The translations under genes and the position numbers were made by a program. From assembly GCA_024275995.1 (NCBI GenBank), contig JAJRYB010000027.1, positions 1 to 36,532 of the forward strand: a stretch of DNA of 36,532 nucleotides, read 5' to 3'. The notes beneath the pieces were generated by a model. The model searched no databases and was not told the origin of the DNA. It saw only the letters and a program-made list of their open reading frames with translations. The DNA is from Planctomycetota bacterium (GTDB lineage: Bacteria; Planctomycetota; Phycisphaerae; SM23-33). Shown one piece after another: positions 1 to 7,857 of the stretch (position 1 is the first letter of the stretch; each line of letters opens with the position of its first letter).

Positions 1-327
1 GAGTTGTGCTCGACGGCGTTGGCGCCGGGCGTGGCGATTCCGCACCCGCGCCACCCGCTGCCCTACGATATCGCGCGGAGTTTCGCCGTAGTCGGCCTGA
101 CACCCAGCGGCGTGCCCTACGGTGCCGAAGACGGAACGCTTACACGCCTGTTTTTCCTCATCTGCTGCAAGGACGATCGAACCCACCTGCACGTGCTTGC
201 CAGGCTCGGTCGAATGCTCCAGGAACAATCGTCGATCGACGAGCTTATCGCGTCCCGGTCGTCCGGCGAACTCATGGAGAGACTTGAACGCATCGAGAAT
301 TCCGTTGAACACCACGAGGAGCAGTAG
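1..327 (+). CDS. PTS EIIA-like (fructose/nitrogen type) domain protein, 5' partial
   Basis: The frame is open from the first base, so the gene starts upstream of the window. The visible 108 residues match the second half of a PTS EIIA domain of the Fru/PtsN type. They hold the phosphohistidine loop GVAIPHPR, then a GxxYGAEDG segment, the strand LFFLICC, and the conserved THLHVLARLGRML helix. In the family the IPH histidine receives phosphate from HPr or NPr. In planctomycetes such domains often act as regulators rather than sugar transporters, sometimes fused to a DNA-binding domain; whether one lies upstream cannot be seen here. The gene ends 23 bases before the DUF58 gene on the same strand and may share its transcript. 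The family is fairly certain, the role is not. Confidence 0.75.
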   Translation, partial: ELCSTALAPGVAIPHPRHPLPYDIARSFAVVGLTPSGVPYGAEDGTLTRLFFLICCKDDRTHLHVLARLGRMLQEQSSIDELIASRSSGELMERLERIENSVEHHEEQ

Positions 328-350
328 CGATTACGAGAGGTGCCGATAGA

Positions 351-1247
351 GTGCCCGAGCGTCGTTCCTACGATTTTTTCGACGAGCAGTTGCAGTCGCG
401 TCTGGAGAGGTTGCACCTTCTCGCGAAGCGTTCCGCAGCGCATCGGCGAAGCGGCGCCCGGCGATCGCGCCGAATAGGCGACGGCTTGGAGTTCGCCGAT
501 CATCGCGGATACGCGCCGGGAGACGATATCCGCTTTATCGACTGGGCGTACTACGCGCGCATGGAAAAGCTGCTGCTGCGATTGGTCCACGAGCATAGCG
601 AATCGGAGGTACTGATCCTCGTAGACAGCTCGGCATCGATGGGCGCCGGCGCCGCGAAGTTCAATTACTGCCGTCGCGCCGCGGCGGCGCTGGCGTACGT
701 GGCGATGGGAAGCCTCGAACGGGTCTCGCTGCGCGCGTTCAGTTCGCAGCCGGGCCGCTCCGTGCGCGCCGGAAGACGGCGCGAGGAAATATTCGACGTA
801 CTGGAGTTCCTCGACGCCCTGACGTCAGGCGGAAAAACCGACCTGCGCGCCTGCGCCGCCCGGATCGCCCGCTCGGTCGATACGTCCGCGACGGTGCTGC
901 TGCTCAGCGACCTTCTGGATTGCGGCGACGATATCCCGGACGCGATGGCGATGCTCCGGGCGAAACAGTGTTCCGTCACCGTGCTGCACGTTTATTCGCC
1001 GGCGGACGCCGAACCCGCGATGGACGGGGCGGTCCTGCTGGAGCAGTCCGAGACGGCCGAGCGAATGAGCGTTAACGTTACGAAACAATTGCGGGAAAGC
1101 TATCGGAAATGCTGGACGGTGTTCCAAAAGGCGTGCGAGAAGGCCTGCCTCGCCCACGGCGCGGCGTACATCGCGGCGCCGACGGACCTTCCGTTTGAGC
1201 AACTCGTTCTTCGCAGCCTGCAACAGGCGGGTGTGCTGGCGTCATGA
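351..1247 (+). CDS. DUF58 domain-containing protein (vWA-like)
   Basis: A 298-residue protein with the DUF58 signature. Around residues 45-70 is GLEFADHRGYAPGDDIRFID followed by W, then a strand and the metal-site-like LVDSSASMG near residue 90, as in von Willebrand A folds. The GTG start has GAGAGG ten bases upstream. DUF58 proteins usually sit beside MoxR AAA ATPases and vWA membrane proteins and are thought to help in assembly or maturation of envelope complexes. No MoxR gene is visible here, though it could lie upstream of the window. The stop overlaps the next start by ATGA, so translation is probably coupled to the YfhO-like gene. Family assignment is strong; the client is unknown. Confidence 0.88.
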   Translation: MPERRSYDFFDEQLQSRLERLHLLAKRSAAHRRSGARRSRRIGDGLEFADHRGYAPGDDIRFIDWAYYARMEKLLLRLVHEHSESEVLILVDSSASMGAGAAKFNYCRRAAAALAYVAMGSLERVSLRAFSSQPGRSVRAGRRREEIFDVLEFLDALTSGGKTDLRACAARIARSVDTSATVLLLSDLLDCGDDIPDAMAMLRAKQCSVTVLHVYSPADAEPAMDGAVLLEQSETAERMSVNVTKQLRESYRKCWTVFQKACEKACLAHGAAYIAAPTDLPFEQLVLRSLQQAGVLAS

Positions 1248-3865
1248 ATCGCATCCTGAGAATCATTCCCCTTCTGCTGATCGTCCTTGCCCCGGCGTTC
1301 ATGCTTTCATCGGTCTGGTCCAACCCTGTTTCCGCGGGCGAAGACGACGTTGTCTACTATTACCCGCTTCGCGTGATGGTCTCTCGGGCGATTCGTGAAG
1401 GTCGCTGGCCCATGGACAATCCCTACGAGGCGACCGGGACGGCGCTAATGGCCGATCCGCAATCAGCCGTGATGCACCCGGCGACGTGGCTGTTCGCCCT
1501 CTGCTCGCCGAAGCTCGCCTACAGCCTGTCGGTATTCCTTGCGTTTTCCGCAGCCGGCGCGGGAGCGTACCTGTACCTGCGAAGGATCGGGCTGATAGTT
1601 TCCGCCTCGGTGTTCGGCGCAATGGCGTTCATGTTCTGCGGTTTCATGGTAGGCCATCGCGTGCACCTGTCGATGATCCAGACCGCCGCGATGCTCCCGT
1701 GGGGACTGTGGTGCATCGAGCTTGCGCGAAAAAAACCGCTTTCGGCGCTGCTTGCCGCTACGCCGGTCGTGTTCCTGGCGCTGACGGCGGGGCACTGGCC
1801 CACGTTCATCCACGTCTCGCTTATATGGGGCTCGTACTTCCTGTTCCGCGGACGTCCCATACTGCGTGCGACGATGGTAGCGGGCGGCGCAGTCGCCCTG
1901 GCGCTCATCGCGGCAGCGCCGCAAATCGCCGCGACGAGCGAGCTGCTATCGCTCACGACGCGCCAGCGAATAGGAATCGCCACCGCTGGCGAAAACAGCT
2001 TCCTGCCGGTCTCGGCCGTCCACGCCGTGTTCCCCATGCTCATGGGTTCCAGGACGCCGAACTTCTTTCCGCAAAAGTGGTGGGGTCCGTGGCATTTATG
2101 CGAGATGCTCGGATACGTCGGTCTGCTGACGCTGGTTCTTGCATTCGGCGCGGCGTGGCGACTTTATCGGCGACCGGAAAGTGCATCCGGGCGAGCGGCG
2201 GGGGGCGTTGTACGCTGCTGGACGTGGATCGCCGTCGCCGCGGGCGTGTTCATGCTCGGATACTACCTGCCGACGTATCGCATGGTGCACGCGATACCCG
2301 TACTCGGCGTTCTCCGATGCCCGGCGAGGATGGTTCTCGCCGTAGAAATGGCGCTGGCGTCGCTGGCTGCGATTGCGATTCATGCGATCGCAACGGCTGG
2401 TTCCCGCGCGGAAGGACCAGCCGAGCGCCTTGCGCGGACCGTTCGGCGCGGGTTGAGAATTTATCTACCGACGATTATGGCGCTCGTGATGCTCGCGTTT
2501 TTAGCTGCGGCGCTGTTGGTAATGCCCGCATGGTCCGAGCGCATGCCCTGGCCGATGAACGGTGGAGCGAAGGACATACTCGAGGCGCTCCATCCCTCCA
2601 ATCCCGCTGTGTGGGTCCAATGGGCGATTCTCGCGGCGAGCGTTCTTGTCGCGGGTTTCTGGATGCGCGCCCCGTCGAGGCGCGCGCTGGTGCTGGTCCC
2701 GCTGCTCATGGCGGATTTGTTTTTCCTGACGGCTTTCGTCGACGTTCCGGGCGACGGCGCCACGCCGCCGGACCCGCAGGTTTCCCCCGCGGCGCGGTGG
2801 CTTGCGGAAAATGCCCCGAAAGGGTCGTACCGCGTGTGGGGCCTGGGCGAAAACTACCATTATCGCCCGGCCGAGCTGCTTCTACCCAAAACAGGCGCCG
2901 TTTTCGGCGTAGCGAGCATAGCTAACTATGGCCCGTTCCAATCGCCGGAACACGCGCGGCGTCTGGGCTTTCGGATATTCGGCTTCACCCGTAACTGGCG
3001 GTCCCTGCTGGGCGAAAATCGCCTGCTGAGCCTTTGCAACGTCCGCTACATCCTCTGCGAGGCGTCCAGCGAATACGAGCGGGTGCTGCAATCTGTCCGA
3101 ATGGGCGATTCCCAGGTAGCCCGGCTGGACGGTCCGGAGCTCCTGGCCGGCAAATGGCGTCTGAACGGCGCCTCTCTGCGAGGCAAGACGCTGCGCCTGG
3201 AAGCGCCGTGGTTGTGGTCGCGATCCTCCGCCGAGCGGGTTGCGACCATTCAGCCCGAAACGGTTTACCGGCTGTCGCTGGAAGCTCGCGGACCTCTCGG
3301 AGGGGCGGCGGGTTATCTGCGGGCTGAGATTGTAGAGCGCCTCGTGGAAGCGCCGGATTTCGACCGCGATCCCCAGGCGATGATGGTCTACCCGGAGCAG
3401 ATCGACACGCAGTGGCGACGGTTCGACTGGATTTTCGAAACGCCCGGCGAAGTGCCCGCGACGGTGACACTTCGGGTGTACGCGGGCATGGGTGAGCGCC
3501 CCGTCGAGGTTCGCCGCGTCTCGCTGCGCCAAAGCAACTGGCCGCAACCTGTCCCGATAGAAGACGCGCCCGGAGGTGTCAGCCTGCTGGAAGGCGAGAA
3601 CGTCTACTGGCAGGTGGCGGAACTTGACGCACTCGATTCGTCCGATCGGCCGATCGTTATCTACGAGAACGTTCTTGCCGTCGAAAATTCGGCGCCTGCG
3701 GGTATGGCGATTCGTTCCACGACGGACGCGTCGCACTGGTTGAAATGGGCTACGATTCCCGCCGCGGGGTTGTATCTCGCCGCGGTCTTCTTTGCCCTGC
3801 GCCGCCGGGGACGGACCATTACCCGCCACCGCAGCACGTCGAAATCCAATCGCTACGGCGTATAG
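1244..3865 (+). CDS. YfhO-like multi-spanning membrane protein (GT-C-like)
   Basis: An 873-residue protein that opens with a membrane helix (about 5-25) and then the loop GEDDVVYYYPLRVMVSRAIR, the acidic first loop typical of YfhO and GT-C glycosyltransferase-like proteins. It continues with many hydrophobic helices up to about residue 500, a soluble domain of about 300 residues, and a last helix near residue 840 followed by a basic tail. YfhO homologues in Firmicutes are linked to lipid-linked sugar transfer onto cell-wall polymers; the substrate here is unknown. The soluble part includes a beta-sandwich-like stretch near residues 640-770. The start overlaps the DUF58 stop by four bases. The fold call is good, the reaction is inference. 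Confidence 0.75.
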   Translation: MNRILRIIPLLLIVLAPAFMLSSVWSNPVSAGEDDVVYYYPLRVMVSRAIREGRWPMDNPYEATGTALMADPQSAVMHPATWLFALCSPKLAYSLSVFLAFSAAGAGAYLYLRRIGLIVSASVFGAMAFMFCGFMVGHRVHLSMIQTAAMLPWGLWCIELARKKPLSALLAATPVVFLALTAGHWPTFIHVSLIWGSYFLFRGRPILRATMVAGGAVALALIAAAPQIAATSELLSLTTRQRIGIATAGENSFLPVSAVHAVFPMLMGSRTPNFFPQKWWGPWHLCEMLGYVGLLTLVLAFGAAWRLYRRPESASGRAAGGVVRCWTWIAVAAGVFMLGYYLPTYRMVHAIPVLGVLRCPARMVLAVEMALASLAAIAIHAIATAGSRAEGPAERLARTVRRGLRIYLPTIMALVMLAFLAAALLVMPAWSERMPWPMNGGAKDILEALHPSNPAVWVQWAILAASVLVAGFWMRAPSRRALVLVPLLMADLFFLTAFVDVPGDGATPPDPQVSPAARWLAENAPKGSYRVWGLGENYHYRPAELLLPKTGAVFGVASIANYGPFQSPEHARRLGFRIFGFTRNWRSLLGENRLLSLCNVRYILCEASSEYERVLQSVRMGDSQVARLDGPELLAGKWRLNGASLRGKTLRLEAPWLWSRSSAERVATIQPETVYRLSLEARGPLGGAAGYLRAEIVERLVEAPDFDRDPQAMMVYPEQIDTQWRRFDWIFETPGEVPATVTLRVYAGMGERPVEVRRVSLRQSNWPQPVPIEDAPGGVSLLEGENVYWQVAELDALDSSDRPIVIYENVLAVENSAPAGMAIRSTTDASHWLKWATIPAAGLYLAAVFFALRRRGRTITRHRSTSKSNRYGV

Positions 3866-3883
3866 ATCGAAAGAATCAGACCG

Positions 3884-3913
3884 TTGAAGGTCGCCGCCGC
3901 CTTCTGGTACAAT
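3884..3913 (+). promoter_or_regulatory. Candidate sigma70-type promoter for hsp20-lon
   Basis: TTGAAG (3884-3889), an 18-base spacer and TACAAT (3908-3913) lie about 115 bases before the hsp20 start. No CIRCE inverted repeat was seen, so classic HrcA control is not supported. Confidence 0.45.
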
Positions 3914-3917
3914 GGAT

Positions 3918-4031
3918 ATGGTGAAAGTCGTATCGCATATCGAGCATTTCCATCAACGCCTTTCGTCCACAGTGTGCTGGCCGGATGGCGCCGTGGTTCG
4001 CGCGGAATTTCCACAAGGGGATAAGGCATGA
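3918..4031 (+). CDS. Possible 37-residue leader peptide before hsp20
   Basis: This short frame starts with ATG (another in-frame ATG lies at 3912 and a GTG at 3921) and reads MVKVVSHIEHFHQRL onward. It ends with TGA overlapping the hsp20 ATG as ATGA. It has no Shine-Dalgarno sequence. Its start sits 4-8 bases after the predicted -10 box, so it could only be read as a leaderless message. The ATGA junction suggests possible coupling to hsp20, but hsp20 also has its own ribosome site (AAGGGG at 4014-4019). No similarity is recognised and the frame may be fortuitous. Confidence 0.2.
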   Translation: MVKVVSHIEHFHQRLSSTVCWPDGAVVRAEFPQGDKA

Positions 4032-4447
4032 GCCGAATAGCGAATCCCAGTATGGCTGACAAGTTCGAATTCGTTCCCGAAGACATGAATCGCTGGATGG
4101 ACAAGGTCCTTGATCCGGGCTACCACCGGTATCGTCCGGCGGACATATGGCGGCCGGCGGTCAACCTGTACGCCGACCAGACGCACTACTGCATTGTGGT
4201 TGACCTTGCGGGAGTGCGCGCCGATGAGATAGACCTTCGCGTCGAGGACGGCGTGATGATCCTGTCCGGACAGCGGGAGGCCCCCGGAATGCCGGATCGA
4301 TCGAGAGAAAAGTGCGTGCACCTGATGGAGATCGATCACGGCCCGTTCTGCAGGAGGGTGCGACTGCCGGCGGACGTGAATGTCGATTCGATCGAGGCTT
4401 CGTACCGTAGCGGTTTTCTCCGCATCCGAATACCTAAAAAAACCTGA
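4028..4447 (+). CDS. Hsp20/alpha-crystallin family small heat shock protein
   Basis: A 139-residue ATP-independent chaperone that binds unfolding proteins. The alpha-crystallin domain begins near residue 37 (WRPAVNLYADQTHYCIVVDL). It continues through AGVRADEIDLRVEDGVMILS and the C-terminal strand GFLRIRIPKK, whose R-I-R-I segment supplies the IxI motif used for oligomer assembly. Length is normal for the family. The ribosome site is AAGGGG eight bases before the ATG. The stop codon is followed six bases later by lon, so a chaperone and a protease are made from one message, a common logic for a stress operon. Confidence 0.92.
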   Translation: MSRIANPSMADKFEFVPEDMNRWMDKVLDPGYHRYRPADIWRPAVNLYADQTHYCIVVDLAGVRADEIDLRVEDGVMILSGQREAPGMPDRSREKCVHLMEIDHGPFCRRVRLPADVNVDSIEASYRSGFLRIRIPKKT

Positions 4448-4453
4448 CGAACA

Positions 4454-6880
4454 GTGTCTGAAAAAGAACCCAGAAAACCGGCGATCAGCGGCGAGGATGA
4501 GGACGAGGTCATTGTCCGCACCGTCGGAAAGAACGCCACCCGTCCACGGAAGGGCCAGGACGATTCCGGCGTTCCCTCCGAGGCGCCCATTCTTCCGATC
4601 CGGAACATGGTTATCTTTCCGGGTACCGTCGTTCCGTTGGCTATCGGTCGGGAAAAATCACGCCGCCTGATCAGCGACGTGCTCCCCAGCGAGCGCGTCA
4701 TTATTACCGTCAGCCAGAAAGACCCGGACGTCGACGATCCTGCGCCTTGCGATCTTTACGACGTTGGAACGGCCGTGATGATCCTGAAGGTCCTGAGCCT
4801 CGAAGAGGGCAGCCAGAGCATTATCGTTCACGGGCTTACGCGCATCCGGATTACCGAATGGCTCGCGGAGAAGCCGTACCTCCACGGCCGAATTGAGGTG
4901 CTCCACGACAAACTTGAACGCACGAAGGAGACCGACGCCCTCGTGATGAACGCCCGCAACCTGGGTCGGCGGGTGATCGAACTTTCGCCCAACCTGCCCG
5001 ACGAGGCGATAGTCGTGCTGAATAATATCGATCAGCCCGGCGCCCTGAGCGATTTCCTGGCGTCGAACCTCCAGCTGGAGATCGGAAGCCGCCAGAAGTT
5101 TCTTAACGAACTGAACGTCAACGAACGCCTGCGCATGGTTGGCGTGGAGCTTCATCGCCAACTCGAAGTGCTGGAGATTTCCGATAGAATCCAGAACCAG
5201 GTCAAGGCGAACATTGGAAAGTCGCAGCGGGAGTATTTCCTCCAGGAGCAGCTCAAGGCGATCCAGGAGGAACTCGGACAGGTGGACGATAAAACCGCGG
5301 AGATCAACGAGTTGAAGGAGACGATCTCCAGGGCGCGCATGCCCGAAGTTGTTCTGAAAGAGGCGACGCGCGAGCTGAATCGCCTGGAAAGACTTCCGAC
5401 GGCATCGCCGGAGTACAACGTCATCCGCACGTACCTGGAACTGATGTGCGAGTTGCCGTGGCAGGTGTCAACGGAAGACAAGCTGGACGTGACGCGCGCC
5501 CGGAAGGTGCTGAACAGGGACCACTATGACCTGGACAAGGTCAAGCGGCGAATCCTGGAGTACCTTGCCGTGCGGAAGCTTTCGCCCCAGTCGCGCGGTC
5601 CTATCCTGTGTTTCGTCGGACCGCCGGGCGTGGGCAAGACCTCGCTGGGACAATCTATCGCACGGGCGATGGGTCGCAAGTTCATCCGCATGAGCCTGGG
5701 TGGAATGCGCGACGAAGCGGAGCTGCGCGGGCACCGAAGGACATACATCGGAGCCATGCCCGGAAGGATTATCCAGGAGATTCGCAAGTCCGGCGTCAAC
5801 AACCCGGTGTTCATGCTCGACGAACTGGACAAGGTTGGCGCGGACTTCCGCGGCGATCCGACCTCGGCGCTGCTGGAGGTGCTGGACCCGGCGCAGAACA
5901 GCACGTTCCAGGACCATTATCTCAACGTGCCTTTCGATCTCTCGAAGGTCATGTTCATCGCGACGGCGAATTACATGGCCCCGGTTCCACCGGCGCTTCA
6001 GGATCGGATGGAGGTTATCGAGCTTCCCGGATATACGCGGCTGGACAAGCTTCAAATCGCCCGGAAGTATCTCGTGCCGCGTCAGCTCAAGGAGAACGGG
6101 TTGAACCGTTCCCAGGCCAAGTGGACTTCGCAGGCGATCAGCAAGATCATCGACGATTACACGCGGGAGGCGGGCGTGAGGAACCTGGAGCGCCAGATCG
6201 GCGCGGTATGTCGTGCTCTGGCGGCGATGATCGCAGAGGGAAAGGCGCGCTGCCGAACTATTACGCCGCGCTTCGTAACCAAGATGCTGGGCCCGCGGCA
6301 ATTCGAGAGTGAACTGGCGGCGCGAACGAGCACTCCCGGCGTTGCGACCGGTCTGGCGTACACGCCGAGCGGCGGGGAGATCATATTCGTCGAGGCTGCG
6401 GGATATCCCGGCCGGGGACGCCTGACGCTTACCGGGCAGATAGGCGACGTGATGAAAGAGTCCGCGCAGGCGGCGATGAGTCTGCTGAAGAGCCGTTTCG
6501 GACGATATGGCCTGGACCCCGAGCGGATCGCCAGGACAGACATTCACATTCACGTGCCCGCCGGGGCCGTGCCGAAGGACGGGCCCAGCGCCGGCGTTGC
6601 GATTTACACCGCCCTGGTGAGCCTGCTGACAGGAAAGGCCGTCCGCCACGACGTGGCGATGACCGGCGAGATAACTCTTCGTGGACTGGTGCTTCCGATC
6701 GGGGGGATAAAGGAAAAATCGCTGGCTGCACAACGGGCGGGGATCCGAAAGATCGTTCTTCCCTGGCGCAATCGCAAAGATCTTCTGGACGTTCCTGCCG
6801 ATGCGAAAAAAGCGATGGAATTCGTTTTTGCAAAAAAGGTTGACGATGTTTTGAAGGTTGCGCTCGACGGGCGTATTTAG
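4454..6880 (+). CDS. lon: ATP-dependent endopeptidase La (Lon protease)
   Basis: A full-length 808-residue cytosolic Lon. The N-terminal substrate-binding domain starts around residue 48 (PILPIRNMVIFPGTVVPL), followed by the coiled linker (YFLQEQLKAIQEELG). The AAA+ module has Walker A GPPGVGKT at 389-396 and Walker B VFMLDELDK near 453. The C-terminal serine-lysine protease domain has the nucleophile S712 in PKDGPSAG and the lysine K755 in GGIKEK, with the standard 43-residue spacing. Lon degrades misfolded and selected regulatory proteins. The GTG start is favoured because the frame opens right after hsp20 and the conserved N-domain follows. The charged first 45 residues are an extension and probably disordered. 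It is probably transcribed with hsp20. Confidence 0.97.
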   Translation: MSEKEPRKPAISGEDEDEVIVRTVGKNATRPRKGQDDSGVPSEAPILPIRNMVIFPGTVVPLAIGREKSRRLISDVLPSERVIITVSQKDPDVDDPAPCDLYDVGTAVMILKVLSLEEGSQSIIVHGLTRIRITEWLAEKPYLHGRIEVLHDKLERTKETDALVMNARNLGRRVIELSPNLPDEAIVVLNNIDQPGALSDFLASNLQLEIGSRQKFLNELNVNERLRMVGVELHRQLEVLEISDRIQNQVKANIGKSQREYFLQEQLKAIQEELGQVDDKTAEINELKETISRARMPEVVLKEATRELNRLERLPTASPEYNVIRTYLELMCELPWQVSTEDKLDVTRARKVLNRDHYDLDKVKRRILEYLAVRKLSPQSRGPILCFVGPPGVGKTSLGQSIARAMGRKFIRMSLGGMRDEAELRGHRRTYIGAMPGRIIQEIRKSGVNNPVFMLDELDKVGADFRGDPTSALLEVLDPAQNSTFQDHYLNVPFDLSKVMFIATANYMAPVPPALQDRMEVIELPGYTRLDKLQIARKYLVPRQLKENGLNRSQAKWTSQAISKIIDDYTREAGVRNLERQIGAVCRALAAMIAEGKARCRTITPRFVTKMLGPRQFESELAARTSTPGVATGLAYTPSGGEIIFVEAAGYPGRGRLTLTGQIGDVMKESAQAAMSLLKSRFGRYGLDPERIARTDIHIHVPAGAVPKDGPSAGVAIYTALVSLLTGKAVRHDVAMTGEITLRGLVLPIGGIKEKSLAAQRAGIRKIVLPWRNRKDLLDVPADAKKAMEFVFAKKVDDVLKVALDGRI

Positions 6881-7013
6881 CAAATGTGACGGCGCCAGGC
6901 TGAAATTGGTTTTGTAGTAGCATTATTTCTTTGTCAGAATGTAGTTGCACCGGCCGATGCCGGACATATCCTTACAACCGGACTATTATTCATTGAATCG
7001 AGGAGATCTGGTA

Positions 7014-7502
7014 ATGCGGAAACTGAAAAATGCGATCCTGGGGCCACGCTGGTTGAACGTCGGCGGCGGTGGCGGCGGCGCGGACAAGACCGAGATTCTG
7101 GTAGTGATTGTTCTCGTGCTTATTATCGGAACCGCCTTGGCACTGACTTTCTGGAACATGTTTGACGGCGGGTCGAGTACTCCAGCCGGACCGAGTGAAC
7201 TGCACTTCCAATGCCTCGATGAGGAGTGCGGGCACGAGTGGGTGATCAAGGTCGAAGACTTGCGCAACGATTCTCGTCCTGAGTTAGAGGACCCGATGTT
7301 CATGCGCCGGAAGTGTCCCAAATGCGGCCAGATGACAGGCTGTCTGCAAATGCAGTGCCCAAACCCCGATTGCAAAAAATGGTTCGTCGCCGAAAGCTCC
7401 AGGGACCCGGAGCGAGCGATGCAGGAAAATATCAAGGACATCTGCCCCTACTGCGGCACCGATATCCAGCAATGGTGGAGGGAACACCGCAAGAAAAGGT
7501 GA
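7014..7502 (+). CDS. Single-pass membrane protein with two zinc-ribbon-like modules
   Basis: A 162-residue protein not recognised as a named family. The ATG at 7014 is chosen over an upstream TTG because GAGGAG lies eight bases before it. A basic N-terminus and a poly-glycine run (17-22) precede one membrane helix (about 28-47). The outer or soluble part carries cysteines in zinc-ribbon-like spacing: C67/C72, C101/C104, C110/C115/C120 and C144/C147. The ICPYCGTD stretch near the end is a typical knuckle. With Lon upstream and no obvious terminator between them, a role in quality control is possible, but nothing in the sequence proves it. Metal binding is inferred from the cysteines only. Confidence 0.7.
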   Translation: MRKLKNAILGPRWLNVGGGGGGADKTEILVVIVLVLIIGTALALTFWNMFDGGSSTPAGPSELHFQCLDEECGHEWVIKVEDLRNDSRPELEDPMFMRRKCPKCGQMTGCLQMQCPNPDCKKWFVAESSRDPERAMQENIKDICPYCGTDIQQWWREHRKKR

Positions 7503-7520
7503 TAAGAGGATAAGGTAGGT

Positions 7521-7578
7521 AACAGGGGACGTTCCCCGCGTAATATGATTTCGACAGAGCAGGGCGTTCCCCTGTTTT
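7521..7578 (+). repeat. REPIN-like doublet: two REP units in inverted orientation
   Basis: AACAGGGGACGTTCCCC (7521-7537) faces a second unit at 7561-7578 reading AGGGCGTTCCCCTGTTTT. The outer nine bases (AACAGGGGA / TCCCCTGTT) pair perfectly, giving a hairpin of the kind moved by RAYT transposases. It lies between the zinc-ribbon gene and the RAYT remnant. Confidence 0.65.
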
Positions 7579-7617
7579 CTGATTGGTAAGGCTATCGCTT
7601 TGTTTTACTGCTCGCTC

Positions 7618-7857
7618 ATGTCACGTTTTGCTCGCGTAGTCATGCCGGGCAGTCCGCATCACGTTACGCAGCGTGGAAATCGCCGCGGGGACGTTTTCTT
7701 CAGGCCTGACGACGGGGTGAACTTCCTCGATCGCCTTGAGGCACTTGTCGGACGAGTGCTGCGGGCCAGGAAACTCGGCCGACCGAGAAAACACACAGGC
7801 CCTAACGGTGAAAGAGTAATGAACAATGGCAAACAAGGGCAAGCAAACTGCAAATAG
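7618..7857 (+). pseudogene. Internally deleted RAYT (REP-associated Y1 transposase)
   Basis: The 79-residue frame begins with MSRFARVVMPGSPHHVTQRG, the characteristic first strand and HUH-side region of IS200-like REP-associated tyrosine transposases. It jumps after about residue 30 to FLDRLEALVGRVLRARKLGRP, which matches the C-terminal tail of the same family. The whole middle is missing, including the second half of the HUH core and the catalytic tyrosine helix; intact members have roughly 200 or more residues. The product cannot be catalytically active. It is flanked by perfect 17-base inverted repeats (7521-7537 and 7857-7873), so it is the relic of a mobile unit. Family recognition is strong, the exact deletion point is an estimate. 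Confidence 0.8.
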
